Assembly (NCBI GenBank): GCA_019722365.1
Contig: JADFUC010001327.1
Span: 1 to 64,000 of the forward strand
Source: Lithospermum erythrorhizon
Lineage: Eukaryota; Streptophyta; Magnoliopsida; Boraginales; Boraginaceae
Direction of reading: 5' to 3'
Length of the DNA stretch: 64,000 nt
A model generated the notes under the pieces. That model worked only from the letters and a program-made list of their open reading frames with translations, did not search any database and was not told the origin of the DNA. The first letter of the stretch is position 1. Each line of letters opens with the position of its first letter. The position numbers and the translations under genes are program-made. Positions 46,899-58,250 of the stretch are shown here, piece after piece.

Positions 46899-49520
46899 TT
46901 AACGACCCGTCCGAATTCGGCCGTCTGAGGTAGGAGATAAAATGTAATTGAACACGAGTCCCGCGAGCCGATGGGCTTCGGTTTAAAAACTTCATAAAAC
47001 ATTTCAACCAAGAAATTTATTTCCATTAATATTCTCAAAACAATAACCGTTTTAACATTTTTTCTGAATCGAAGCCGGGTGTCTCCCAGCCATGCGCCCA
47101 TATATCTGACATATAAAATAAGCGGTATTGTGAAAGCTGCAAAAGAGGTAGTAGCATGCTCGAGAATCTGAAAGTGAAGAGCTGAGCAAAAGAAACTGAA
47201 GTTTGAAAATAAAATTACAACAAATCGAAAACATTTGACCACTTACGTAAATAAAATCGGTTGTGAGGGATCCTCTGCCGCTGATGCTCGCTTTAGCCAC
47301 TCGAAACAAACTCTCAACTGACCTCACGAAGCAAAGTAGCCCGTCTGTCGACGCTGCAAATAAAATACCGCCAGCGAAAGGGTGTAGCCAAGCCACGAAG
47401 CTTAGTGAGACTTAACAGGGGTGAAACTACTTGAAATGCAATGAGCACAACAAATTAAGATAAGAACTCAAATCTGGCGTACATATAGAGATATATAACC
47501 GGAATTTACTAGCCGGGCCATATATACTTACAAAGAAAATTACTCATACGTCATGGCATAACATAGAGATATAGGGTGCCGATAGCCAGATACAACTCCT
47601 TTGAATGAAAATCACACAGGCCACATGATTACGATCACGAGAGACCCGAGCAAAACTATACTGCAGTAAATTGATCACTTTCATTGACTAGATACCGTCA
47701 GTTAATCACGATGGACATAAGCTCAGCCGCTTGATCTGGCGCTCTCTTATCTAAGTATAAAAGGCGGTAAGCAATGCTCTTATCACAGAAGTATAAAGGC
47801 GTAAACAACGGCTCTTATACCCGGCGTATAAAGGCGTCACATGAAACTGCTTATACCGGCGTATAAAGGCCCGTCTGTAACCATTGCTATACCGGCGTAG
47901 CAAAGCGTCTGCCGCTCTTTATAGCGTATAAAGATGATACCTGGCCTTTCTTGCTACCGGCGTATAAAGGCGTCGCCAGCAGCTGCATACCGGCGTATAA
48001 AAGGCGATAAACAACACAACTGCTATACCGAGAGAGTATAAAGGCGATAAGCAACCTTCTTAAAGAGCCACCTAACTACGTAACCATCGATTCTAGGGTC
48101 GTATCCACAATACTCGAGTCACCTCGAGCATATAGCTACAGCCATGCCGCAACAGCGACTCTTTCGGCCTTTGACAATAGTAATGCAGAGCAGGATAAGC
48201 ATTCTCGATCACAGTTCGATCATAAGCGGGGCCATAGAAATGCGGAAATGCCGACAAGGCCAATCGATACACAAAAATTCCCTCTGAGGCCCGCAGGCGG
48301 AAAGCAGAGTAAAATTCGAGGCGAAGCCCTACTTCTACATAGAATGCCAATCTACGATGCCTATCTTTATCATATGTAATATCTGTATTTCTATTATAAT
48401 TGCGAGAATAACATATACATTGATACTCACATGATACTTTGACATTAGATAACACCATAATCATGGCTCGCGTAACTTTCGGAAAGAACATATCCACGCA
48501 GGTGAGTTAAGTGCTTTACTTTCACTAGCTATCCGCAAAGTCTCGGGGCGAGCGATCGGGCGTGCCGCTACCGGTCGAGGCCCTACTTGGCGCGAGAAAG
48601 TATACTCGGGGAACTAATACGAAAGTGCGTTCACAGAATGAGCATTACGGCCTTCTAATGGAGCGATTTCTAAGCGATCCTAACATGGCCAGATAAAAGC
48701 TATCGAATTATAATCCCACCAGTTGCTTGTGTCCGATCCCCGCTAAATTCCATGCTTATCGCTATCATTAAAAATCAACTTATAAGTCGTTCTAGTTAAT
48801 CAACGGTCACAATTAACAACTTTATACTCGAAAATATCGATTCTGACTCAGCTTGAGAATTATGCTTTAATTGACTAACTCCACTAATCAATTTTAAATA
48901 CTTGATTTAACGTCGCACTTAACTTCTGATAAGGTCCCAATTAAACTCCACCACACATTTAAAGTCTTATAAAAATATCAACCCAAAAAGTCAAGCGAAA
49001 CCTAGAAAAGTCAACTCGACGATAACATCCTCGAAGCGACATAAATCGTGAATTCATAAAGCATATACATTATAGAACCCATGTAGACTAAGATTCATCG
49101 TAAAATTGAATTATGGAAAAGTCAACCTAAAGTCAACTAATAGCCGAAACCGAAATATCTCGAAAGACTTTGAACTTTTCGTACGCCTTTCGAAGAATGG
49201 GAGAGCGATATTGAGAAGCGATGCTTGAGTTTGAGTGGCCAATCGAAAGAAAAAATTTCCAAAAAGGGGAAGGGGTGTGAATCATTATGAAGAGAGGAAG
49301 AAGAAGATGAGATTTGCGCTTGTGATGATGTGTTGGATAAGTATGGATAGATATTTAAAAAAAGCATTTCGAGTCGTTCGGTTCGATTAATTTCTCATTT
49401 TATCGTACTTAAATCTCAGTGAACGATTCAAAGATAAAATTTTCCATGGCAAAAAGCTCTTTTAAATTATAAATGTAAATTCGGCTAAAAAGAATTTAAA
49501 AGAAGAAATAATAGTACGGT
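46899..49520 (-). mobile_element. Gypsy LTR, reverse orientation, no internal region
   Basis: It starts TTAACGACCCG (rc of the LTR end CGGGTCGTTA) and includes GGATCCTCTGCCGCTGATGC, the CCGGCGTATAAAGGCG array (47750-48060), AGTCAACTCGACG blocks near 49010-49030 and 49130, and TTTTCCATGGCAAAAAGCTC at 49439-49458 (rc of the TTTTTGCCATGGAA block near the LTR start). The final 100 or so bases are not recognisable. No pol adjoins on either side, so it is best called a solo LTR. It lies about 1 kb upstream of the NQR gene. Confidence 0.8.
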
Positions 49521-50294
49521 TTTGAACTATAGAGATTTATTTAATTAGATACGCTCTTGGGTTTAAATGATGTTTTATTCTTATATTTGAGACTTTAATT
49601 GACATTTTCCTTTCATTATTCTTGGCGTTCTTGATTTCCATATATGAAGCTTTTGACTAAATTTTTTTTTACATCATGGAGACACGGATGTAGATTTAAA
49701 ATATATGAAGCTTTTAAGATATAATAAAGATGAAGATGAAGATGGAGATGAAGATGGAAGATTAAAATTTTAATTTTTATTTTAGTGTAATTTTGTAAAT
49801 AGAGCTATTTAATTGTGATGTATTTTGTAAATTGATTGAATATAAGTATATTGAATAATAGAAATTATTTTCATTGAAATTAAAGGTTATTTTACATTTA
49901 TTTATATTTGATGTAATAATAAGTTTATTTATAAATATAAATAATAAGTAAAATATATTTTTTTAGAAAGATATTTTGATAGATCTTTTAATAGCTTGTG
50001 AGTCAATCGTAACAAATATCATTTGCGACTCCACGGCGTAGTAAATTTGTGGGCTCTTAAAATGACCAAAAGTGTGGAAGAAGAGCTTTTTCTTATACTT
50101 GAGTCGCGAAGCTTTTGCCCGCGACCCGTATACACGTCCAAAAGCGTGGCAAGCGCATCAAAGGCTTTTTTGTCACAAATTTGAGGCCTTTTTTGCTACT
50201 AATTGTTAGGGGTAGCAACAAGTGCGAGAAAAAAGTTGGGTGATTTTGAGTTTCACATTTGATATAAGAGAAAGAGGGAGAGAGTTGATCGAGA
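49521..50294. other. Region upstream of the NQR gene
   Basis: No gene. It contains GATGAAGATGAAGATGGAGA (49727-49746), an acidic-coding-like purine run, and transposon-like modules at 49980-50230. A TATA-like GATATAAG occurs near 50262, about 200 bases before the start codon. Confidence 0.45.
50258..50272 (+). promoter_or_regulatory. Possible core promoter of the NQR gene
   Basis: TTTGATATAAGAGAAAG is a weak TATA-like match followed by a purine-rich leader. A 5' UTR of about 160-170 bases would result. The sequence alone cannot confirm it. Confidence 0.3.
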
Positions 50295-50462
50295 GTGAAT
50301 GAGAACCGGGGGTTTAGGCATTACTCATTTTCTTTGGTTAAATCGAACCTCGATCGAATTATTTCTAGTCGGATGTTTCCAATCGAATCGAGCCCTACAT
50401 CCCACAGACTTTTAATTAATTTCTCAAACTTTCTACTCTCACTGCAGAAACAAAAACAAAAA

Positions 50463-53039
50463 ATGGGCACAGCAACAGCAATGTCAATTATTAATGTGGC
50501 TGCAATATGTGGATCCCTCCGTAAAGCTTCTTACAATCGCGGCCTTCTCCGAGCTGGTACTCCCAATCTCTATTAAAATATCGTCCACTTTTTAATTTTG
50601 ACGTGAAATATTTTTTAAATTAGTATTTTCACACTAATTTAATATTCACATTATAATTTCTATTCAAATTAAAGTTGGGTGAGTTAATTAGGAATTGAAA
50701 AATCAAATTGGATGACTTGTAGGGATGGAGGGAGTATATTATTTAAATTTCTTGAAATTTGTTGAATAGTTTAAGAAGTTGAAGAGTGGAACTCCAAATT
50801 TTGCAATTAAAGATACTCCGTATGTACTTCTTGGAGTGTTGTTTGTACACTGTGTGTATTCTGATGATATATTTATGCGGATGATGTGCATTATGTTGTA
50901 AACTCTAAATTTGATAAAGTGGTATACATAGTTGATATTAGGGGAATTTTGTATTGAACGTGATGTAAATGCTCTTAGATACTCGGCTTATCACTGTTTC
51001 ACGTCGACTCAAGTACTCCAATACTTGGCTTCACTCCACTCTTTCCAACACTTTGAGGACATAAGAATGTAGTATTTTCTGCAATAAAGTGATTTTGAAG
51101 TCTTTTATGTATACTTGTTTTGCTTCACATTTGTGGGATGATCATTTAATGATTTTATGCAGCAATGGATATCGCTAAGGAATCTGTGAAGGGAGTAAAT
51201 ATTGAGTATATAGACATATCACCGTTGCCATTTCTCAACACAGATCTTGAGGTGGATGGAACTTATCCACCAGAAGTAAAAGCTTTTCGCCAGAAAATTC
51301 AAGCAGCTGATAGTGTCCTTTTTGCATCACCAGAGTACAATTACTCAGTCACAGGTAAATTATCTGATTGACTATTAATATATCTCATTTTTACTACAAT
51401 TTGATTGGACAACTTTAATACAATTATCATTTTTGCCCTAAACATGAATAAACCTTCAATTTGGAACAATTAAGTCTGAACCAAGTTAAATGTTGGTTGT
51501 AGCGGAGATGAATTTAAGAAAAATGGAATGATATTCACTGGAACAATGTAGTGGTCTACTGGCATTACTTTTGTGCTTAATTGTTCAATAGGTAAATCTA
51601 ATCTTAAGGATATCTAGTATTATCTTTGATGAAATCATTTGTAAGATATCTAGTATAATCTTTGATGAAATCATTTGATGTTATTAGAGTAATACATGTT
51701 GAGAATGGATAGCTAAAATATAGCTAAAATACATGTTATTAGAGTAATACACGTTGGCCAATAATAATACTCTCAAATATATTTCCGGAAACAACTCATA
51801 ATAAATATTTTATTATAGTCAATAAAATATTACAAACTACTACACCACTCTTATTTTATATGAAACGGTCAACCTTACTCTAAGAAATGCTCTCTGCCTT
51901 TCTTTTCTTTTCACTCAACTGATGCACTAAACAACAAAGTTTGCCAACATTCCTCTGTTTAGAATTTAATGCATGGTAGAAAACTTCTACATGCCTTCCA
52001 CCATTTTTGACAATAAATGTGTGAATACATTTATTCATTGAGGGCTATGGTAATATAGAGTGCAATGGGGTGGTGGGCTAGGAATTTGACAATGAATTTT
52101 AACAATACATTGCAATCTACTATAGATGGAAAAAAATTGATAAAGGTAATCCTGCAGCAAGATCAAGTATTTTAACAGCCAAATGAAAAGATTGCCTCAC
52201 AATTTGAATTATATGATGGTTGAGAATTTTACACTAGATCTCTTATTCTATCCCAATGCATCCAAACTAAACAGATAGGAGAAGCACAATAAGAAAGTTT
52301 TGTGCAGTCATAGTACTGTATGTCGTGAGGGATATATGGTGCAGGGAGTGCACCATTGCACCTTTGATTGTAGGTGCATAAGCAAGTTGAGAATACGAGG
52401 GGGGTTCTCATGAACAAACCTGTCAAACCCCCATGGTCCAAAAGGTTTACATTATTGTTTTTCATCATGTTACTTTGTCTCATGGCCTTTCGCATGGTGT
52501 CACTTTGTTTGCCCTATTAAGGATACCAGGGGGTTCTTATAAACAACGCTAGTTTAGCAAGTATAACTTCTCCCAGTCATTTTAATTTACTTCTTTTTCT
52601 TTAAACTTCATATTTGGCTTGCTTCATTTCCAGTGCCAACACTTCGTTGTTTTGTAACCCTCATAGCCTATCAATAGTTCTGAATTTGTTGTTTACTTCA
52701 ATTTTCTGATCATGTTGCTTATCTCGTGTAGGTCCATTGAAAAATGCGGTTGATTGGGCATCTAGATCACCAAATGTTTGGGCAGGTAAAGCTGCAGCTA
52801 TTGTGAGTGCAGGCGGAGGTTTTGGTGGGGGACGGTCTCAATACCATCTTCGTCAAACTGGAGTTTATCTCGACCTTCATTTCATCAACAAGCCCGAATT
52901 CTTCCTTAATGCATTCCAGCCCCCTGCCAAGTTTGACAACGATGGCAACTTAATTGATGAAGCTTCCAAAGAAAATTTGAAAGAGGTTCTTTTATCCTTG
53001 TATGCTTTTACACTGACACTTCAAGGTAAGTGTGCTTAG
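50463..53039 (+). CDS. NQR: NAD(P)H:quinone oxidoreductase (NQR), three exons
   Basis: The coding exons are 50463-50556, 51163-51354 and 52732-53039, giving 197 residues. Both introns have GT..AG ends and interrupt a codon after its first base. The protein is a flavodoxin-like FMN reductase of the plant NQR family (about 196 residues in known members), which reduces quinones by two electrons with NAD(P)H and so avoids semiquinone radicals; it is generally taken to be cytosolic. Visible motifs are the FMN phosphate loop GSLRKASYNRGLL (residues 17-29), ASPEYNYSVTGPLKNAVDWASR (86-107) and the glycine-rich SAGGGFGGGRSQYHLRQ (121-137). The start at 50463 has a good context (A at -3, G at +4). The end, LQGKCA, matches the usual family length. 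A donor-like CAAG|GTAAGT at 53022-53031 could in principle open another exon, but reading through gives a normal end. Confidence 0.95.
50557..51162 (+). other. NQR intron 1
   Basis: A 606-bp phase 1 intron with donor G|GTACTC and acceptor TATGCAG|CA. AT-rich, with no internal gene seen. Confidence 0.9.
51355..52731 (+). other. NQR intron 2
   Basis: A 1,377-bp phase 1 intron with donor ACAG|GTAAAT and acceptor TCGTGTAG|GT. It contains a 36-bp tandem duplication at 51609-51680 and a nearby repeated TTATTAGAGTAATACA. The - strand open frame at 52229-52495 has no recognised motif. Confidence 0.9.
51609..51680 (+). repeat. 36-bp tandem duplication in intron 2
   Basis: GATATCTAGTAT.ATCTTTGATG plus the following AAATCATTTG occurs twice in a row. 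Confidence 0.9.
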
Positions 53040-53410
53040 AAGTAAACAACGTTAATCTCCTTGGCAATTTGTTGTATTTCGAAACTGAATAACAATATAA
53101 CAATAAGATAGTAAAAACATATAGAAGATTGTTGCAAGCTTCAATGTTTCAACTTATTTTGTTTTCACTATTTTGGAGGCAATTTTCACAAATAACCATC
53201 AGGTTGGTTGTCTTGTAAAAGTAACTTTCATGTGAAAGGGAAAGTTAGTGGTTAAGTTAAATTGGATAACGAGTTGTGTTAGAATTTCGGTAGTACAAAA
53301 TTCACTGATTCAGATTATCAATGGCAAATAATTATATACTCCAATAAAGTTAATGTAGATGCATAAATGAAATATACGATATATATATAAGCATCGACAA
53401 ATAATTATAT
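53040..53410. other. NQR 3' flank
   Basis: AT-rich, presumably holding the 3' UTR. AATAAGATAG near 53102 is a weak poly(A) signal candidate. A GATGCATAAATGAAATATAC stretch (53354-53373) is nearly repeated at 58288-58308, beyond the MULE. Confidence 0.5.
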
Positions 53411-53420
53411 TATAAAGTTA

Positions 53421-53443
53421 GAGATAATTGCACAAATGGTCCC
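53421..53443 (+). repeat. Left TIR of the MULE-like element
   Basis: GAGATAATTGCACAAATGG plus TCCC, a perfect match to 58251-58273 reversed. TATAAAGTTA precedes it. Confidence 0.9.
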
Positions 53444-53942
53444 GGAAGTTTGCCAAAAGTGAAGACTTAGTCCCTGAAGTTTGCATTGGTGCATCTATTA
53501 AAAACAAGTATAATAACAGGGCTTTAATTAGCTACTGAAAATTATCATAAAACACAAAACTATATGTTAGAAAGAATTGATTTTTAAAAAGTTAGGGTAC
53601 TTAGAAATAAGAAATAAATTACCATAATCCGGTGTCTCCAGAGTCCGAAAATCTTCCTTAGCGCCATATAAGATATAATGCTTTGAAAGCGATGATTGAA
53701 AGAAAGATACTTTGTTGAAACAAAAAGATAAAAATAAGGGTTTTGGATTTTGAGAGAAGAGAAAAAAGCGTGTGGAAGATGAATTGGTGTAAGAATGACA
53801 AGTGTTTTGTATATAAATCATGTAACAAAGACAAGTGTTGTCTTGCATGTTAATAGTTTGCCATGTATTTTAATGAGTCAGCGTGTGTTGCACTTCATTG
53901 TGAGGCGTGTCATGGTTGATGACTAAGCCTACTTAGTCTCTA

Positions 53943-53952
53943 CTATAAATAG
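53943..53952 (+). promoter_or_regulatory. Pararetroviral TATA box
   Basis: CTATAAATAG sits in a conserved context (ACTAAGCCTACTTAGTCTCTA before it) that is repeated in reverse at 57884-57893. Confidence 0.6.
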
Positions 53953-54252
53953 GGAACTGTCATAAGTAAGAGAAGTCGTTTTAGTTTTCGTTACAAGTTA
54001 TCACACAAGTCTTTGTAAATTCTGTAAGGAAATGTCGAAAGAGTGCTTTGTGTAGTATTTTTAGTAATGAAATAAAGAGATAGAAACACAATAAATACGC
54101 TTGCTTTTGTTATGTATATATCTTAGAGTAGTACTTCAATCATTTAGAGTTTAGTTCTCCATAGATCAAACACAATAATTACTATTATGGTTCAATTATG
54201 TTAAAATCCAGAAAACCTCCTTAGTGTTGTACCTCCTAAGTGGTTGTAAATT

Positions 54253-54265
54253 TGGTATGAGAACC
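54253..54265 (+). other. tRNA-Met primer-site-like sequence
   Basis: TGGTATGAGAACC, a near match to the TGGTATCAGAGCC used by plant pararetroviruses to prime minus-strand DNA. It lies about 300 bases after the TATA box. Confidence 0.6.
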
Positions 54266-54626
54266 ATGTTTATGTAAGTCTTTCTTTAATTTTTTCTTTA
54301 AAGATATAGTTTTACTACTTAATTTTCTCTTAACTCATAACTATGCATAGTTGTGTGGAATATGTTTCCCCTCTACCTAGTTCTATGGAATTCTTAGAGA
54401 ATGAAAATCGGTTTAGTTGTTCGAAAGGAATCAGGGACGTTTATAGCCCGAGAGTGGAGTTGAGTCCGATTCGAGAACAAAAAACTGACTAGTTCTCTAG
54501 AGTATGAGACAGAGCCTCGAGTTAATCTTGGTTACACCCGGCTCCCAAAATCAGTTGTTAATTTGGAGAAAATTAAGTCGTATAAATACAACTTTATAGA
54601 TAGAATTATGAATCATTTGCATATTC

Positions 54627-54917
54627 ATGGAATTCAAAATATCTAATTATCATCATATGAAAAGTACTTCTAATAGAGTCATTCCCACTAGTTTTAGAAA
54701 GTCTACTAGTAATATGTTAGATTATGTCTATGAAATAGAGTATATAGATGAAAAAAGTAAAGTTCCTATTATAGATCTTCCTTTGTTAAATCCTTATAGA
54801 ACCTTTACCAAACCAAATACTTCATTCCCAAAAATAATCAAACAAGCCTTTGGAAAAACAAGTCAAGCGAAGAGAGCTAATCTTAACCGCTTAGATAAAT
54901 CACCTACGTCCACTTAG
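54627..54917 (+). pseudogene. Pararetroviral open segment upstream of the movement-protein region
   Basis: An open stretch of 96 codons, Lys-rich, between the primer site and the movement-protein-like region. It has no catalytic motif of its own. Its position suggests the N-terminal part of the viral polyprotein or first ORF. It is truncated by a stop at 54915-54917. Confidence 0.5.
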
Positions 54918-54929
54918 TAAGCAGGCAGT

Positions 54930-55320
54930 CATTTCCTCGCGTAAGTTAAATGAAAGCGCAGCGATTTAAGCGATGGAAGAATAACGGGTATTCACACTAC
55001 GGCTTTGGTGCGATGGAGTTGCTCTTTCTACGTGGGCAAAAGGTCTCCCGGTGGTTGCTAGAATCGCTACTTGATTCTAGATAGAAATCTTATCGGCGTA
55101 CATGTATAGGCTATCTGAGAAGCACTTTCTAAATCTTGTCTGATTTTGTCGCCTTGTTCCCCAAATTTTTAATATGGCCCTTGAAGACCCACAAAATGCG
55201 CCCCAAAACTTTTGCAAATCGACTACAAATTAGCGATTGCACCACAAATATCAATACTTACAACGTTTCTTTGCATTACAAATGGCCTACCGTGTCCAAA
55301 ATCATACCATGGATCTAGCT
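54930..55320 (+). pseudogene. Movement-protein-like (30K family) remnant of the pararetrovirus
   Basis: In two frames, separated by a shift near 55090-55136, the translation resembles the core of caulimovirid movement proteins, which open plasmodesmata for cell-to-cell spread. The second part is the open segment 55136-55318. It is interrupted and clearly non-functional. Confidence 0.6.
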
Positions 55321-55639
55321 TTTTACCATCCAATAATGAAAGTCTTACTCATACAAATGGAGTCACTTAGTATAATACATGCGCCCCGTGTCCCAAAGAC
55401 AAATCTTTAGAGAGTGAACTACTCAAATTACTTCTGAGGCGTGGATTACAAAATGCGAAAATGTGCGCTGAGAATGATACTCACATCGATATGATATTAA
55501 TGTACATGTTTACGAAAGATAGTTCGATATCTATTTCCTTCAAGAAATAGAGCTGAATTACAAAATCCTCAATGCCCGACACGAGGAAGTGATGTGATCG
55601 CTCGCTTTGGAATATTTACGTCATCTCGATAAACTTCAT

Positions 55640-56350
55640 TCGATAAGGAAAGCAATTTAATCTATTTGTTCAAAGATGAAGATGGTCATCATTACTTTGA
55701 TGTTTGTGAATATCAATATTATATGATGCAAGATTCTGATGATGAGGATAAAGTTACCAACTCTTACAAGAGGAAGAAGAAGAAGAAAAAGCGAGGAAGA
55801 AATCGATACCTTGATAGTTGAAAGAGAGATATGAAGCGGGGAGATCAAAAGTGTTTTGAATATTATGTCTTATATTCAAGGCCAAAGCTTCCGAATCATG
55901 TTATGCAGAGATGACATGTTTCAACGCGTATCTCAAGATTTTCCATCTAGTGATTTCGAGAGAGACGATGTTAAACATTCTTGGAAGGTCAAAAATCATT
56001 TTGGCATTAAACTTCAGATAGATGCTTGTCAAGCAGCATTCTTGAGAGCAACATTGAATTGGTAGTCTGAGAATGCACTAGCTCAAAATATACTCCTCAA
56101 ACAAATTACAAGCAATCAGGAGAAATTCTATCAGCTGACGCAGCAAAAAGTATTCATCATAAAAGTAGCAATTCAAGAAATCCAACAGAAAATGGCACTT
56201 TTATACGAAATGCCTCCTTTGAAAATACGTCGGGTCAATAACCTCATTTCGTCTCCCAAAGGATCTGGTAAGAAATTTCTTAAAAGGCACGTCTTTTCTC
56301 GTTCTGAGAATCCTCCATTGATGCCTGAGTATGCCTTATGACCCGTTACA
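55640..56350 (+). pseudogene. Pararetroviral region between movement and coat domains
   Basis: Contains an Asp/Glu-rich stretch followed by a Lys/Arg-rich run near 55735-55800 and an open segment at 55856-56065. Charged, low-complexity sequence of this kind is common ahead of caulimovirid coat proteins. It is broken by stops. Confidence 0.45.
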
Positions 56351-56499
56351 TTTCTTTACTTGCTTGGCTGCGTTTAGTTGTAAACTACTCCGTCCATTCC
56401 TGATTACCTGGCAAAGAATCCCTTTTTGATTCGTCCTGCTTTATTTTTTCCTCAAAAAAGCCGGGAAAATACTTACAAAAAGAGACGGCGTACTCCTTT

Positions 56500-57450
56500 G
56501 AAAAATCATCTACGTATTACAAAAGGCGCGGCACGGAATCCTCGAACCAAGGAAAGGCTTACAAATGAGTGATGGAATCCTCTCGAGAATCCGATCTACA
56601 CGCTTGTGAAAAGGTAGCCACTCCAAAAAGAAGAAACATCCTTACCTTGTAATGATACATGATTATTCTTCGATGCTGAGTACATCACCAATAATGATGA
56701 TTTGGTGCTTCCCAGCGAGACCAGAAATCGAAAGTGAAGCGAACGATTCGGCGCCCTAAGCGGTACCGGGCCCATGTTGAACTTCCTATAGAAGCCCAAT
56801 CTTTATAGGAAATTAAAACAAAGCTTCTTTTTTTATAAAATTCCACCCGTGAATGGAGAGACAAAGTACATAAGATACGTACACGGTCACGGGCTTGACT
56901 TTGGCTCGAGAGCAAGCCTCCCAGCCGATCGTTGATAAATTCGTGGCAAAACTCCATGGGGGCGTTTGACAATGGTGGATGCTTGGGTACCGTATGGGCG
57001 ACTAATCAGGCGGACCTCTTGTTGATTCCCTTATTGCCCACATCCATAATGAGTTTCTAGGTTCATGGGAACATTATACAACACAATCTAGAGAAGAGTA
57101 TCTGGCCACGAGATGTTATTTTTTCAAGAGAAAAGACCTTGAAAAATATTACGAGAGAATGTCCAAAAGATTTTATGCACTTGGAGGAATAGATGATGTC
57201 AACCTCAAACAGGCATATCTAAAATCTTTGCCAGAACCTCTCGCAGTAGTAAACTTTTAAGGATACTTTCTATGAAAATGATATGGCACTCCATTACTTG
57301 ACATTGGAGGAAGCGTATCGAACCTCTAGCGAAAACTATCTGATCTGCTAAGAGTTCACTTGTGATTGCAAGAGCAAGACAAATTAGTTGAGTGCAGGGA
57401 ATGTAGCAGCCAAAATTGTCCATAAAGTAACTCCTGAAAGGAAATGTGGT
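56500..57450 (+). pseudogene. Coat-protein-like remnant of the pararetrovirus
   Basis: The frame at about 57110-57258 resembles the conserved C-terminal part of the caulimovirid coat protein, and Cys-rich remains of the zinc knuckle are seen near 57370-57440. The region before it is frame-broken. Open frames on the opposite strand (56596-56972, 57205-57543) are antisense shadows. Confidence 0.6.
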
Positions 57451-57619
57451 TGTAATGCTTCTCTCTGACTTCCAAAAGAGAAAAGTTTTCCAAACAAAAT
57501 TGTTTTCGGCGTTCACAACAGCAACTGATAAAAATGGAGGCACCGCAAAGAGAATAAGAACAACCGAGCCAAGAAGTTAGAAAGATCTTTACATTTGCAA
57601 TTTACAACGGATAGAATTC

Positions 57620-58045
57620 TGACCACAAAGGAGGTTTTCTGGATCTTTAACATAATGAAACCGAAATAGTAATTATTGTGTTTGATCAATGGATAACTAA
57701 ACTCTAAATGATTAAAGTACTACTCTAAGATATATACATAAGAAGAGTGTTTATGACAAGTGATCTTTTATTTCATAACTTGAAGATACTACACAAGACT
57801 CTTTGATACTTGGCTAGAATTTACAAGGACTTAGGATGACTTAGAATGAAAACTAGAATGATTTTGCTTTATGCCTTAGGTCCCTATTTATAGTAGAGAC
57901 TAAGTAGGCTTAGTGTCAAACCCTGTTGTGTACTTTTGGCATGCGAGGCAACCACGTGTCCTTATTCGTATTTCATTAAAACTATTCAACATGCATGACA
58001 ACACTTGTCTTAATTACATGAATCATATCACATGCTTAACATCGT
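57620..58045 (-). mobile_element. Second pararetroviral promoter/leader copy, inverted
   Basis: The reverse complement matches 53800-54225 along most of its length, including the TATA box (57884-57893), AAGTCTTTGTAAATTCT-like text and ATTATGTTAAA.ATCCAGAAAACCTCC. It is oriented toward the first copy, so both face into the viral coding remnant. Confidence 0.75.
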
Positions 58046-58250
58046 TACCAGTTTAACCATGGGAGGTACGTCCATTTAAGGAAGTTTTACGGATCTTTAA
58101 CATAATGGAACTGGAATACTAATTATTGTGTTTGATCGCCTCAGATTAATACTAAATAATTGGGAATAACACAGTATTTGTTTGTGCAACATTTTTGTAA
58201 CTCCGAGGAATTTGTTAGTGCACAATCACGAACTTCGGGGATAAGTTTCA

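Larger units (their letters stand above)
53790..58160 (+). mobile_element. Endogenous caulimovirid (plant pararetrovirus) integrant, decayed
   Basis: The parts are in the order of a Caulimoviridae genome on +: a promoter/leader (53790-54250) with a TATA box, a tRNA-Met-like primer site (54253-54265), a movement-protein-like region (about 54930-55320) and a coat-protein-like region (about 56500-57260) with remains of a Cys-rich knuckle near 57370-57440. A second promoter/leader copy follows in reverse (57620-58045), and a third short copy at about 58075-58140. Reverse transcriptase was not recognised. Frames are broken by many stops and indels, so the copy is defective. Assignment to a genus is not possible by eye. 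Confidence 0.7.

Noticed and set aside
46856..47396. Two overlapping open frames on -
   Set aside because: Both lie within the same reversed LTR.
48093..48497. 134-codon open frame on -
   Set aside because: It falls inside the reversed gypsy LTR, which is non-coding, and the equivalent stretch is closed in the other LTR copies.
50295..50462. NQR start at 50295
   Set aside because: The codon there is GTG, not ATG; the well-supported start is 50463.
53022..53031. Splice donor CAAG|GTAAGT at the end of NQR exon 3
   Set aside because: Reading through reaches a stop after four more codons, at the normal family length, and no further coding exon was found before the MULE at 53421.
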